Origin: RHKX01 sp963823565
GTDB lineage: Bacteria > Actinomycetota > Thermoleophilia > Solirubrobacterales > 70-9
Direction of reading: 5' to 3'
Length of the DNA: 64,000 bases
Assembly: GCA_963823565.1 (NCBI GenBank)
Contig: CAWGLR010000001.1
Coordinates: forward strand, 806,001 to 870,000
Below the pieces are notes generated by a model, which worked only from the letters and a program-made list of their open reading frames with translations, was not told the origin of the DNA and did not search any database. The position numbers and the translations under genes are program-made. The first letter of the stretch is position 1, and each line of letters opens with the position of its first letter. Positions 1 to 8,207 of this stretch are shown here, in pieces.

Positions 1-2
1 CG

Positions 3-491
3 ATCGGCACCTGCGAGCGGGCGATCGACCTGATGTGCGAGCGCGCGGTGAGCCGGGAGGCCTTCGGCGGTCCGCTCGCGGACAAGCAGTTCGTCCAGGA
101 CTTCGTCGCCAAGAGCCGGATGGAGACCGAGCAGGCCCGCCTGCTGACGCTCAAGGCCGCGTGGAAGATGGACGCGGAGGGCAAGCGCGAGGCGCGGCGG
201 GAGATCTCGATGATCAAGGTCGTCGCCGCCAACGTCGTCATGGACGTCCTCGACCGGGCGATCCAGGTCCACGGCGCGCTCGGCATGTCCGACGACACGC
301 CGCTAGCCGCGATGTGGCGCTACTCCCGAATGCTCAAGGTCGCCGACGGGCCCGACGAGGTCCACAAGATGGTGATCGCCCGCCGCGAGCTCAACCGCTT
401 CGCCAAGCGCGACGACGCCGGCGGCAACGGCTCCGGGCCGTCCGCCCGGGCAACGGCCGGCGAGGGCGCGCAGGCGCAGGCGACGCGCTAG
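3..491 (+). CDS. Acyl-CoA dehydrogenase, C-terminal part (cut by window start)
   Basis: The first complete codon is at position 3 and the frame is open from the window edge, so only the C-terminal 162 residues are visible. The helical C-terminal ACAD domain is recognisable: an REAFGGPLADKQFVQ stretch, then AIQVHGALGMSDDTPLA, the segment that in this family approaches FAD and the partner subunit, and then a WRYSRMLKVADGPDEVH segment. The family performs FAD-dependent alpha,beta-dehydrogenation of acyl-CoA. The DTPLA/WRYSRMLKVADGPDEVH pattern resembles the ACAD10/ACAD11 branch, which fits the APH-like and HAD genes next door. The last ~28 residues are a Gly/Ala/Ser-rich tail. A hairpin at 587-621 lies between its stop and the convergent kinase gene. 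Confidence 0.9.
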   Translation: MGTCERAIDLMCERAVSREAFGGPLADKQFVQDFVAKSRMETEQARLLTLKAAWKMDAEGKREARREISMIKVVAANVVMDVLDRAIQVHGALGMSDDTPLAAMWRYSRMLKVADGPDEVHKMVIARRELNRFAKRDDAGGNGSGPSARATAGEGAQAQATR

Positions 492-586
492 CCGGCCGCC
501 GGTGCCCCGCTCCCGCAGGTCCCGTCATCTCCGGGGCCCTCGAGTGGGAGCTCGACGAGGCGGGCGTCGGCGACTCCGCGACCAGG

Positions 587-621
587 GGAGGATTCGGTCC
601 CTGTGGGGGACCAAATCCTCC
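587..621. terminator. Hairpin between convergent genes, probable bidirectional terminator
   Basis: Two 15-nt arms, 587-601 (GGAGGATTCGGTCCC) and 607-621, are complementary at 14 of 15 positions around a 5-nt loop. The hairpin sits between the ACAD stop at 491 and the kinase stop at 639, where transcripts from both strands meet. There is no T-tract, so intrinsic termination is inferred from position and stem strength only. It differs in sequence from the GGGGTC palindromes elsewhere in the window. Confidence 0.55.
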
Positions 622-638
622 ATCCGTCCGCGGCGCGG

Positions 639-1685
639 CTACGAGCCGAGCCGCTCGACCGCGTCGTCGGCGGCCTCGGCGAGGCGACCGACGTTCTTGC
701 CGAACTCCTCGAAGCCCGGCTCGGGCTTGCCGTACTGACCCTTGACGTAGCGGGAGTAGACGCCCTCGAGGATGATCGCCAGCTTCCAGTAGCCGAGCGC
801 GACGAAGAAGTCGATCTCGGCGAGGTCGCGGCCGGAGCGCTCGGCGTAGCGGGCCTTCACCTCGGCGCGGCCGGGGAAGCCGGGAGCGACCGTGGCGGGC
901 TCGAAGAGCGGCATCAGCGCGTCGCCCTCCTCGCCCCAGTAGACGAGCAGCAGGCCGACGTCGGCGAGCGGGTCGCCGAGGGTGCAGAGCTCCCAGTCCA
1001 CCACCGCCGCCACGTCACCCTGCGGGGTCAGGATCATGTTGTCGAGGCGGTAGTCGCCGTGGACCAGCGTCGCCGGGCCCTGCTCGGGAACGCGCGCGGC
1101 GAGCTTGTCGTGAACCTCCTCGACGAGCGGGATCTCGCGCGTCTTCGACTTCTCCCACTGCCCCTGCCAGCGGCGGAGCTGGCGGTTGACGTACTCCTCC
1201 TCCTTGCCGAGGTCGCCGAGTCCGACGTCGGCCGGGACGACGCCGTGGATCGCGACGAGCGTGTCGACGACCCGCTCGCCGATGCGGCGGCGGTCCCCCT
1301 CGTCGGGGAAGAGCTCCGCGTCGGGCCGCTGGCGCAGGATCGGGCCGGCGACGAAGCCCATCACGTAGAAGGGCACGCCGATTACCGACTCGTCGGTGCA
1401 GTAGCCGGCGATCGGGGCCACGGGCACGGGCGTCGGCGCGAGCGCCGAGACGACCTTGTGCTCGCGGCCCATGTCGTGGGCGGAGCCGAGCGCCTTGCCG
1501 AGCGGCGGCCGCCGCAGCGCCCAGCGCCTGCCGTCGGCGCCGGTCACCGAGTAGGTCAGGTTCGAGCGGCCGCCGGCGATGCGGACGTACTCGAAGGGGC
1601 CGCGCGCGCCCTCGACGTTCGCCTCGAGCCAGGTGCCGACCCGCTCGGCGTCGATTCCCTCGTCGGCCTGGGGCGTGCCCTCCAT
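639..1685 (-). CDS. APH-fold phosphotransferase, ACAD10/11 N-domain type
   Basis: A 348-residue protein of the aminoglycoside phosphotransferase/choline kinase fold. The catalytic-loop motif HGDYRLDNMIL (near residue 205) carries the catalytic Asp, followed by VVDWELCTLGDPLADV with the metal-binding Asp. A glycine-rich N-terminal loop (IAGGRSNLTYSV) precedes it. In ACAD10/11 this domain is fused to an acyl-CoA dehydrogenase and phosphorylates hydroxyacyl-CoA intermediates so they can be dehydrated. The neighbouring ACAD and HAD genes make that role likelier than drug resistance. A TAGGCT box lies 9 nt before the ATG and no Shine-Dalgarno is visible. The gene is divergent from the HAD gene, with 42 nt between starts. 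Confidence 0.85.
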   Translation of the reverse strand: MEGTPQADEGIDAERVGTWLEANVEGARGPFEYVRIAGGRSNLTYSVTGADGRRWALRRPPLGKALGSAHDMGREHKVVSALAPTPVPVAPIAGYCTDESVIGVPFYVMGFVAGPILRQRPDAELFPDEGDRRRIGERVVDTLVAIHGVVPADVGLGDLGKEEEYVNRQLRRWQGQWEKSKTREIPLVEEVHDKLAARVPEQGPATLVHGDYRLDNMILTPQGDVAAVVDWELCTLGDPLADVGLLLVYWGEEGDALMPLFEPATVAPGFPGRAEVKARYAERSGRDLAEIDFFVALGYWKLAIILEGVYSRYVKGQYGKPEPGFEEFGKNVGRLAEAADDAVERLGS

Positions 1686-1727
1686 CGGCCCGGCAGCCTA
1701 TTGCCGACCGCTGATAAGAGTCCCGCG

Positions 1728-2345
1728 ATGCCCGCGACCCCCCGCACCGGCCTGCTCGTCGACTTCGGCGGCGTGCTCACCACCAACATCTGGGAGAGCT
1801 TCGACGCGTTCTGCGCGGCCGAGGGCCTCGAGCGCGGCACCGTGCTCGGGCTCTTCCGCGCCGACGGGGAGGCGCTCGCGCTGCTGCGCTCGCTCGAGCG
1901 CGGGGCCGTCTCCGACGAGCAGTTCGAGGCCGACTTCGGCGAGCTCCTCGGCGTCGCGCCCGAGGGCCTGATCGAGCGCCTCTTCGCCGGCCTCGGTCCC
2001 GAGGAGCGGATGATCGAGACGGTCAGCGCCGCCCGCGATCGCGGCATCCGCACCGGCCTCATCTCGAATTCGTGGGGGACCGGGATCTACGAGCGCGCGC
2101 CGCTGCGCGTCTTCGACGCCACCGTCATCTCCGGCGACGTCGGCCTGCACAAGCCGCAGCCGGAGATCTACCGCCTCGGCGCCGAGCGCCTCGAGCTCAA
2201 CCCCGCCGACTGCGTGTTCGTCGACGACCTGCGCGAGAACATCGCCGGCGCCGAGGCCGTCGGCATGCTCGGCATCCTTCACCGCAGCGTCGAGGAGTCG
2301 ATCGCGGCGATCGAGGAGGCGCTAGGCGTGGAGCTGGGGGACTGA
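1728..2345 (+). CDS. HAD-superfamily hydrolase, ACAD10 N-domain/YihX type
   Basis: A 205-residue haloacid dehalogenase-like hydrolase. Motif I is LLVDFGGVL, where the usual second Asp is Gly, as in ACAD10 and YihX-type proteins. The C-terminal half has HKPQPEIYRLG (motif III Lys) and CVFVDDLRENIAGAEAVGM (motif IV acidic pair). The family hydrolyses phosphoesters using an aspartyl-phosphate intermediate. I chose the ATG at 1728 because the protein signature begins immediately after it, whereas the long open frame upstream is antisense to the kinase gene and has no domain. HAD, APH-like kinase and ACAD together equal the three domains of ACAD10, so a shared lipid-oxidation job is inferred. The substrate is unknown. 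Confidence 0.85.
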   Translation: MPATPRTGLLVDFGGVLTTNIWESFDAFCAAEGLERGTVLGLFRADGEALALLRSLERGAVSDEQFEADFGELLGVAPEGLIERLFAGLGPEERMIETVSAARDRGIRTGLISNSWGTGIYERAPLRVFDATVISGDVGLHKPQPEIYRLGAERLELNPADCVFVDDLRENIAGAEAVGMLGILHRSVEESIAAIEEALGVELGD

Positions 2346-2366
2346 CGAGGCCGGCGCCTCCGATCG

Positions 2367-4010
2367 TCAGTACAGCTTTTCCTCGATCACGGTCCGGAGC
2401 TGCGGGTCGTTCCAGCGGCCGGTCGCCTGCTCGATGCGGATCCCGACCTCGCCGCCGGCGATCTCGAGGGTGCCGATCTGGTTGCGGAAGCGGGGGCGGG
2501 TGGTGATGTTGGTGCGGAGCCGGCGCGGGCGGATCGTCGCCGCCTGGGCGAGCTTGCGGCCGATCTTCGCGGCGAGCCAGGTGTGGCCGAAGGCGAGGAC
2601 GAGGCGCTCGCTGGCCTGGAGCTCCTTGCGCAGGCCGGAGCAAACGGCGTGCCAGATCTTCGTCTGCGCCGGGGCGCACTCGGCCGGGAGCCCCACCTCG
2701 GTGACGTAGCAGTGGTGGACGTCGCCGCCGAACATCACCATCGACTTCGGCGGATCGCCGCACTCGCCGGTGGCGACATCGATGACGAGCTGCTCGAACT
2801 CACGGTAGGACTGCTGGAAGCAGGCCCAGTGGTCGAGGTTCGCGGCGATCCGGACCTTCTCGCCGAGCGGCCTCAGGCGCCGGCCCCAGACACCGTTGGT
2901 GACCGCCTCCGACCACGCCTCGATGTCGTGCATCCCGTCCGGCAGCAGGAACGGCAGCGAGCTCGCCAGCAGCAGGTGGTCGTGCTCGCCGTCGACGCGG
3001 TCCTTCACCCACGACCACTCCTCCTCGCTCATGATCCGGCGCTGGCCGTCCTTGAGCTGGCGGCCGGCGCGGGAGTCGAGGACGACGAGCCGGGCCGGGC
3101 CGAGGTCGGAGCAGAAGCTGAAGCGCGAGTGATGGTCCTGGCTCTCGGCCCGCTTGGCCATCTCGCGAACGATCTCGCTGGCGTCGTCGACCTCCTGGAG
3201 CCGCTGGAAGGTCTCGTCCTCGGCGAGCTCGCGCGGGGAGAGGTTGCCGAGGTGCTGGTAGATCCAATAGGCCATCAGGCCGCCGACGATCCGGGTCTCG
3301 TACCAGTCGGTCTGACGGTGCTCCTCGAGCCAGGCCTCCGAGGTGTTCCACTTGTCGTTGATCTCGTGGTCGTCGAAGATCATCGACGTCGGCAGCGTCG
3401 AGAACATCCAGCGGACCACTGGGTAGGTCCAGATGTCGCGGTAGCCGACCGTGTACTCCTCGAAGTCCTCGAGTACGTCGACGGGCCCGTCGGCGTGGAC
3501 CTCGCGGTGCTCGACCTGCTCGCGCACGTTCTTCGGCGGCTGGTCGGCGTAGAGCTGGTCGCCGAGCATCGCGAGCGCGTCGGGCCACAGCGCGCGCGGC
3601 TGCCGCAGCATCCGCAGGCCGAAGGTGTGCAGCGCGTCGAGCCCGCGGCCGCGCGGGTTCCACCAGCGCTGGGCGGTGTGCGGCGGGTGGTGCGGGGCCG
3701 AGCAGCGGCAGGAGCCGAACAGGAGCCGCAGGTCGCCGCCCTTGACGATCGTCCTGATCCGCGGGTGCGGGAACTCGTAGCCCTCGGGGGGCCAGACACA
3801 CTCGCCGTCGACGTGGACCTCGTACTCGGTCGAGGAGTCCGGCTCGAGGCCCTCGATCACGACGAGCGCGTAGTGGTGCCCCTCGACGGTGAACGTCCTC
3901 CCCTTCCGCCCGAGGATCTCGACCTCGCAGGGCTCGTCGATCTCGACCCAGACCGTCGCCTCGGTCTCGCCGATGAAGCGGAGCATGGGACCGACGAGGA
4001 CTTCGGGCAC
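2367..4010 (-). CDS. PhoD-like metallophosphatase/alkaline phosphatase D family
   Basis: A 547-residue phosphoesterase. An N-terminal beta-sandwich-like region (about residues 1-75) precedes the metallophosphatase domain. That domain shows LLFGSCRC, LGDQLYADQ, MIFDDHEINDKWN and MFGGDVHHCYV, which supply the Asp, His and Asn metal ligands of PhoD enzymes. No signal peptide is visible, so it is probably cytoplasmic or exported by a route I cannot see. I chose the GTG at 4010 over an ATG at 4031: GGGAGG lies about 5 nt before the GTG, and the ATG would overlap the upstream membrane-protein gene, whose stop is at 4021-4023. The two genes are probably co-transcribed. The natural substrate (phosphodiester or phosphomonoester) cannot be read from the sequence. 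Confidence 0.85.
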   Translation of the reverse strand: MPEVLVGPMLRFIGETEATVWVEIDEPCEVEILGRKGRTFTVEGHHYALVVIEGLEPDSSTEYEVHVDGECVWPPEGYEFPHPRIRTIVKGGDLRLLFGSCRCSAPHHPPHTAQRWWNPRGRGLDALHTFGLRMLRQPRALWPDALAMLGDQLYADQPPKNVREQVEHREVHADGPVDVLEDFEEYTVGYRDIWTYPVVRWMFSTLPTSMIFDDHEINDKWNTSEAWLEEHRQTDWYETRIVGGLMAYWIYQHLGNLSPRELAEDETFQRLQEVDDASEIVREMAKRAESQDHHSRFSFCSDLGPARLVVLDSRAGRQLKDGQRRIMSEEEWSWVKDRVDGEHDHLLLASSLPFLLPDGMHDIEAWSEAVTNGVWGRRLRPLGEKVRIAANLDHWACFQQSYREFEQLVIDVATGECGDPPKSMVMFGGDVHHCYVTEVGLPAECAPAQTKIWHAVCSGLRKELQASERLVLAFGHTWLAAKIGRKLAQAATIRPRRLRTNITTRPRFRNQIGTLEIAGGEVGIRIEQATGRWNDPQLRTVIEEKLY

Positions 4011-4020
4011 GCGCGCCTCC

Positions 4021-5655
4021 CTACCCCGCACATGAGGCCTGACGCCCCAGCATCCCGTCGAGGCTCAGACGTGCGTCCACCCGCACCGTCTGGGGCCCGG
4101 CGGCGTCCTCGGGCACGACCAGGCGGGTGGATTCGGCGCCGGCGTCCTCGGCGCACGCGTCGCCCTCGGCGACCTCGAAGTAGGAGGTCCAGCGCATGCG
4201 CAGCAGGTACTCGCCGGGACCGGGCACCTCGACCGTGAAGCCGTCTGGTCCAAGCTCGCTCACGCGGGCGCCGCCCTCCGCGAGCGCCGCGCCCGGGACG
4301 AAGCGACCGCCGTCCGGCGGCAGCACCTCCCAGAGCGTCCAGTCGTCGTCCCGCCAGGCCTCCCGCAGGAACGGCATCGACCCGTGCGAGAGCAGCCACC
4401 CCGCCTCCTCGGAGAGGTAGTCGAGGGTTGCGTTGGGTAGGGCGACGAAGGAGACACCGCGCTCACGAAGCCAACGCTCGTAGATCTCCGTGGTCAGGTC
4501 CTGGTCGGTGAAGTCGCCGGTGTCGCCGGTCTCGAGCTGCCGCATCCAGCCGCGCGCGATCGGGTGGTGCTCGGCGACGTAGACGGACTCCCAGCGCTCC
4601 AGCGTCGAGGGGATCTCCACCCGCGCCGGGCGGCCCTGCGAGCGGGCGTCGAGCTGGTCGATCAAGGGCTCGTAGAAGGCCTCCTCGGTCGCGGGGTCGC
4701 CGGTCCCGCGCAGCAGGTCGCCGACCGGGGCGGCAAGCTGCCAGTAGAGCAGCGGCACCGCGAGCAGCGCGAGTAGCCGCGGCCGGCGGTCGAGCAGCGC
4801 GAAGGCCGCCACCGGGCCGGCGACGAGCGCGCCGAGCCGGGGGGCGTTGCTGCCGATCGGCGTCTCGACGAAGAAGACGGCGACCAGCAGCACCGCGTAG
4901 ATGACGATGCCGATCCGCAGCGCGCGGTGCTCGGCTGGGACGAGGAACGCGGCGAGGACGCAGGCGAGCGCGACCCACCAGAAGGCCGAGATCGCGAACG
5001 GCTGCCAGCCGCCGACGGGGAACGCGAGCACGAGCGCGAGCGTCGCGACCGTGGCCCCGCCGCCGAGCCAGAGGCCCTCGCGGCGGCGCCCGGCGAGGAA
5101 GATCGCGGCGGCGGCGATCCCCGCGAACAGTCCGGCGACGGGGCTCGAGAGCGCCGCGAGTGCGGCGAGGACGGCGGCGAGCGGACCGCGCGGCAGGGCG
5201 AGCAGCGCGAGGATCCCGAAGGCGGCGCCGAGCAGGAAGGTCATCCGCCCCGTGTAGAGCGCGGCGCCGGCGCCGAGCGCGAACCAGAGCGCCGCGACGG
5301 TGCCGGCGGCGGTCGGCCGCTCGCGCCGGACCAGGGCGGTGAAGGCGAGTGCGGCGACCAGCGCCGAGAGCACGCCGACGAGCCGCGCCCCGAGCAGCGC
5401 GCCGAGCGGCGGGTAGATCAGGCTGTAGCCGGGGACCAGGTGACCTGAGTACCAGGCGTCGTTCCAGAGGACCCAGCCCGACGTGTCCCAGAGGTCGGCG
5501 CGGAAGGTCTGCGCAGCGAGGTCGGCGCTCGCCGGCTCGAAGACCAGGTACGGGATCGAGAGGGCGGCGACGAGGAGGGCCGCCCCCGCGAACGGGAGGG
5601 CCTCAGCCCTTCGCGTACTCGAGCCTGATCTGCTTGCCCTTGAGCTTCGTTCCAT
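4021..5655 (-). CDS. Polytopic membrane protein with extracytoplasmic C-terminal domain
   Basis: About 544 residues. Nine or ten hydrophobic segments fill the first two thirds, beginning with ALPFAGAALLVAALSIPYLV. A soluble region of ~190 residues follows, with aromatic-rich stretches such as WTLWEVLPPDGGRF and a Gly-Pro-rich beta segment near the end. The layout resembles GT-C-type glycosyltransferase or YfhO-like membrane proteins, but I see no decisive motif and do not assign a reaction. The start is uncertain: no ATG or GTG occurs in frame between the helicase stop at 5603 and the first membrane segment. The ATG at 5655 gives a positively charged N-terminus before the first helix but overlaps the helicase gene by 53 nt and has no clear ribosome binding site. 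An ATG at 5742 is the alternative. Confidence 0.6.
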   Translation of the reverse strand: MERSSRASRSGSSTRRAEALPFAGAALLVAALSIPYLVFEPASADLAAQTFRADLWDTSGWVLWNDAWYSGHLVPGYSLIYPPLGALLGARLVGVLSALVAALAFTALVRRERPTAAGTVAALWFALGAGAALYTGRMTFLLGAAFGILALLALPRGPLAAVLAALAALSSPVAGLFAGIAAAAIFLAGRRREGLWLGGGATVATLALVLAFPVGGWQPFAISAFWWVALACVLAAFLVPAEHRALRIGIVIYAVLLVAVFFVETPIGSNAPRLGALVAGPVAAFALLDRRPRLLALLAVPLLYWQLAAPVGDLLRGTGDPATEEAFYEPLIDQLDARSQGRPARVEIPSTLERWESVYVAEHHPIARGWMRQLETGDTGDFTDQDLTTEIYERWLRERGVSFVALPNATLDYLSEEAGWLLSHGSMPFLREAWRDDDWTLWEVLPPDGGRFVPGAALAEGGARVSELGPDGFTVEVPGPGEYLLRMRWTSYFEVAEGDACAEDAGAESTRLVVPEDAAGPQTVRVDARLSLDGMLGRQASCAG

Positions 5656-7177
5656 CGAGGCGATCGAGCGCGTGGGCGGCCTGGTCACCGTCGAGGTCGA
5701 CGAACGTGAAACGCTCGAGCACCCGGATGTCATGGATGGCATCGACGGGGACGACGGCGCCCTCGGTCAGTGCCCAGCGGATGTCGTCCTCCTCGATCCC
5801 GCTGCGCGAGCCGCGGTTGATGAAGAGCTTGACGTGCCCGTTGCCGCTCTCGACCGGAACGCCCGGCTCCTCGCGGTCGGGAGCCTCGGCCTCGGCCTCG
5901 GGCGCCGGCTCGGGCTCGGTTTCGCGCTCGGGCTCAGGTGCCTCGGCCTCGGCGGGCACGGGGACCTCCTCCTCCTCTTCCTCGCGCGAGGGCACCTCGG
6001 CCGCGCGCTCGCGCCGGCGCTTGGGCCGGGGCGCGTGCTCGATCCGGTCCTCGGGCGGCTCCCACTCGCCGATCGAGATCTTGACGTCGCGCTCGATCCG
6101 GTTGAGGTCCTCGCGCTCCTTCGGCGTGATGAAGGTGATCGCGCGCCCGGTCCTCCCGACGCGGCCGGTGCGGCCGATGCGGTGGACGTAGATCTCGCTG
6201 TTGTTCGGCAGGTCGTAGTTGATGACGTGGGTGACGTGCTCGATGTCGAGCCCGCGGGCGGCGACGTCGGTGGCGACCAGGAGCGGCGACTTGTGCTCCT
6301 TGAACGAGATCATCACCCCGTCGCGCTGGCCCTGGCTCATGTCGCCGTGCAGCGCCTTGGAGCGCAGCCCGCGGTCGCGCAGGTTGCGGTCGAGGCGGGC
6401 GGTGCCGATCTTGGTCCTGCAGAAGACGATCGCCTGCTCGGGCTCCTCGGCCTTGAGCACCTCGATCAGCCGGTCGGTCTTGTCCTTGGCGCTGACCTCG
6501 ACGAAGGCCTGCTCGATCGCGTCGACCGTGAGCTTCTTCGGGGTGATCGAGATCGTGATCGGGTCGTACATGTACGTCTCGGCGAGGCGCGCGATCGGCG
6601 GCGGCATCGTCGCGCTGAAGAGCATCGTCTGGCGCCCGTTGGGGCACATCCGAAGGATCCGCTCGACGTCCTCGATGAAGCCGAGGTCGAGCATCTCGTC
6701 CGCCTCGTCGAGGACGACGTAGCGGGCCGCGGTGAGCACGAGGGCGCCGCGCTGGATCAGGTCCTTCATCCGGCCGACGGTGGCGACGACGACGTGGGCA
6801 TTGGAGCGCACGCGCGCGGCCTGGTCGCGGACGGAGGTGCCGCCGAAGACGGCGACGACGTTGACGTCGAGGTGCTCGGCATAGGAGCGCAGCGCCTGCG
6901 TCACCTGGATGCAGAGCTCGCGCGTCGGAGTGAGGATGATCGCCTGGGTCTCATCGCTCGTCGGGTCGAGGTACTGGAGAAGCGGGAGGCCGAAGGCGGC
7001 GGTCTTGCCGGTGCCGGTCTGCGCCTGGCCGATGACGTCGTGGCCGGCGAGGAGCTCGGGGATCGCCTGGGCCTGGATGGGGGACGGGTCCTCGTATCCG
7101 AGCTCGTCGAGGGTCGTGAGGATGTCCTCCTTCAGCCCGAGGTCTCGGAACGTAGCTGTTGACTCGTTATCGCTCAA
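5603..7177 (-). CDS. DEAD-box RNA helicase with C-terminal DbpA-like RNA-binding domain
   Basis: A 524-residue ATP-dependent RNA helicase. Motifs in order: Q motif (GYEDPSPIQAQAIPELL), Walker A AQTGTGKT at about residues 52-59, PTREL, VLDEADEML (DEAD), SAT, and HRIGRTGRVGRTG. An acidic Glu/Pro-rich linker (about residues 390-430) separates the helicase core from a C-terminal RRM-like domain of the DbpA/CsdA type (FINRGSRSGIEEDDIRWAL). The family remodels structured RNA in ribosome assembly, RNA decay and cold adaptation. The start codon is TTG at 7177, followed by SDNESTATF, with a TAGGCT box 11 nt upstream and no Shine-Dalgarno. The downstream membrane-protein gene probably begins inside this gene's 3' end. 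Confidence 0.93.
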   Translation of the reverse strand: MSDNESTATFRDLGLKEDILTTLDELGYEDPSPIQAQAIPELLAGHDVIGQAQTGTGKTAAFGLPLLQYLDPTSDETQAIILTPTRELCIQVTQALRSYAEHLDVNVVAVFGGTSVRDQAARVRSNAHVVVATVGRMKDLIQRGALVLTAARYVVLDEADEMLDLGFIEDVERILRMCPNGRQTMLFSATMPPPIARLAETYMYDPITISITPKKLTVDAIEQAFVEVSAKDKTDRLIEVLKAEEPEQAIVFCRTKIGTARLDRNLRDRGLRSKALHGDMSQGQRDGVMISFKEHKSPLLVATDVAARGLDIEHVTHVINYDLPNNSEIYVHRIGRTGRVGRTGRAITFITPKEREDLNRIERDVKISIGEWEPPEDRIEHAPRPKRRRERAAEVPSREEEEEEVPVPAEAEAPEPERETEPEPAPEAEAEAPDREEPGVPVESGNGHVKLFINRGSRSGIEEDDIRWALTEGAVVPVDAIHDIRVLERFTFVDLDGDQAAHALDRLDGTKLKGKQIRLEYAKG

Positions 7178-7237
7178 TGTAAGCGGGCAGCCTACGGCCT
7201 CGCCGCTTTCTTCCGGGTGACGGGGGTCCGCGGAGGC

Positions 7238-8185
7238 TCAGGCCGAGGGGTCGAGCAGCAGCTTGCCCTGGGTCCGGCGCTCGGCCAGCGCCCGCTGGGC
7301 CTCGGCGGCCTCGGCGAGGCCGTACGTGCCGCCGATCACGACCTCGAGGTCGCCGGCCGCGACCGCCCCGAAGAGCTCCGCCGCGCCGCGCTCGACGAGG
7401 TCGGGCCGCTGCATCAGGTGGGTGATCCAGAAGCCGACGACCGCGCGGCTCGTCCGCATCAGCTTCGAGGACTTGACGAGGTTCGGCTCCCGCGATGCGA
7501 TCCCGAAGGCGATGAGGCGGCCGAACGGCGCGAGGACCGAGAAGCAGTCCTCGAACGCCTTGCCCCCCGACATCTCGAGGACGACGTCGACCTCGGCGCC
7601 GCCGTTGGCCTCGAGGATCGCCGCGCCGAGGTCGTCCGCGCGCGAGTCGGCGGCCGTGTCGGCCCCGAGGCGGATCGTCAGCTCGCGCTTCTCCGCGGTC
7701 GAGGCCAGGGCGATCACCTTCGCGCCCATGCGCTTGGCGAGCTGGACGGCAAGCGTGCCGGTTCCACCGGCGGCGCCCTGGACGACGACCGTCTCCCCCG
7801 GCTCGATCCTCGCGCTGATCCGCAGCAGCGTCCACGCGGTGAGGCCCTGAATCAGCACCGCTGCCGCCTGCTCGTCGCTGACGTCGCCGGGGACCGGGAC
7901 CAGCTGGGACTCGGCGACGGCGACCTTCTCGGCGTAGCCGCCGCTGGGGATGACGGCTGCGACGCGGCGGCCGTCGGCGGTGCGCCCGGCGACCTCGGCG
8001 CCGGGAATCAGCGGCAGCTCCTGCTTCGCGAGGTAGACGTTCTCGCGGGCGTGGGTGTCGGCGAAGTTCATCCCCGTCCGCGCGACGTCGACGAGCGCCT
8101 CGCCCTCCCCGGGCTCGGGATCGGGGAGATCGACGACCTCGAGCACCTCGGGTCCCCCGAACTCGCGGATCTGGACGGCGCGCAT
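7238..8185 (-). CDS. Zinc-independent quinone oxidoreductase (MDR family)
   Basis: A 315-residue medium-chain dehydrogenase/reductase. The N-terminus (MRAVQIREFGGPEVLEVVDLP) is typical of NADPH:quinone oxidoreductases. The nucleotide-binding Rossmann motif is VVQGAAGGTGTLAVQLAKRMGAKVIAL. No catalytic zinc-ligand Cys/His set is visible, which fits the QOR branch. Expected activity is NADPH-dependent reduction of quinones or enals, with the substrate open. A TAGGGT box lies 9 nt before the ATG, suggesting a near-leaderless transcript. The gene is divergent from the PfkB kinase, with 22 nt between starts, so both promoters share this short spacer. Confidence 0.88.
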   Translation of the reverse strand: MRAVQIREFGGPEVLEVVDLPDPEPGEGEALVDVARTGMNFADTHARENVYLAKQELPLIPGAEVAGRTADGRRVAAVIPSGGYAEKVAVAESQLVPVPGDVSDEQAAAVLIQGLTAWTLLRISARIEPGETVVVQGAAGGTGTLAVQLAKRMGAKVIALASTAEKRELTIRLGADTAADSRADDLGAAILEANGGAEVDVVLEMSGGKAFEDCFSVLAPFGRLIAFGIASREPNLVKSSKLMRTSRAVVGFWITHLMQRPDLVERGAAELFGAVAAGDLEVVIGGTYGLAEAAEAQRALAERRTQGKLLLDPSA

Positions 8186-8207
8186 CGCCGCGGCACCCTA
8201 TGTCACG

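Noticed and set aside
603..1727. N-terminal extension of the HAD hydrolase frame.
   Set aside because: It is antisense to the APH-like kinase gene and has no recognisable domain. The HAD motif begins right after the ATG at 1728.
2072..2506. Arg/Ala-rich plus-strand frame overlapping the HAD gene end.
   Set aside because: It is an alternate-frame shadow of the HAD and PhoD-like genes, with low-complexity Arg/Ala composition.
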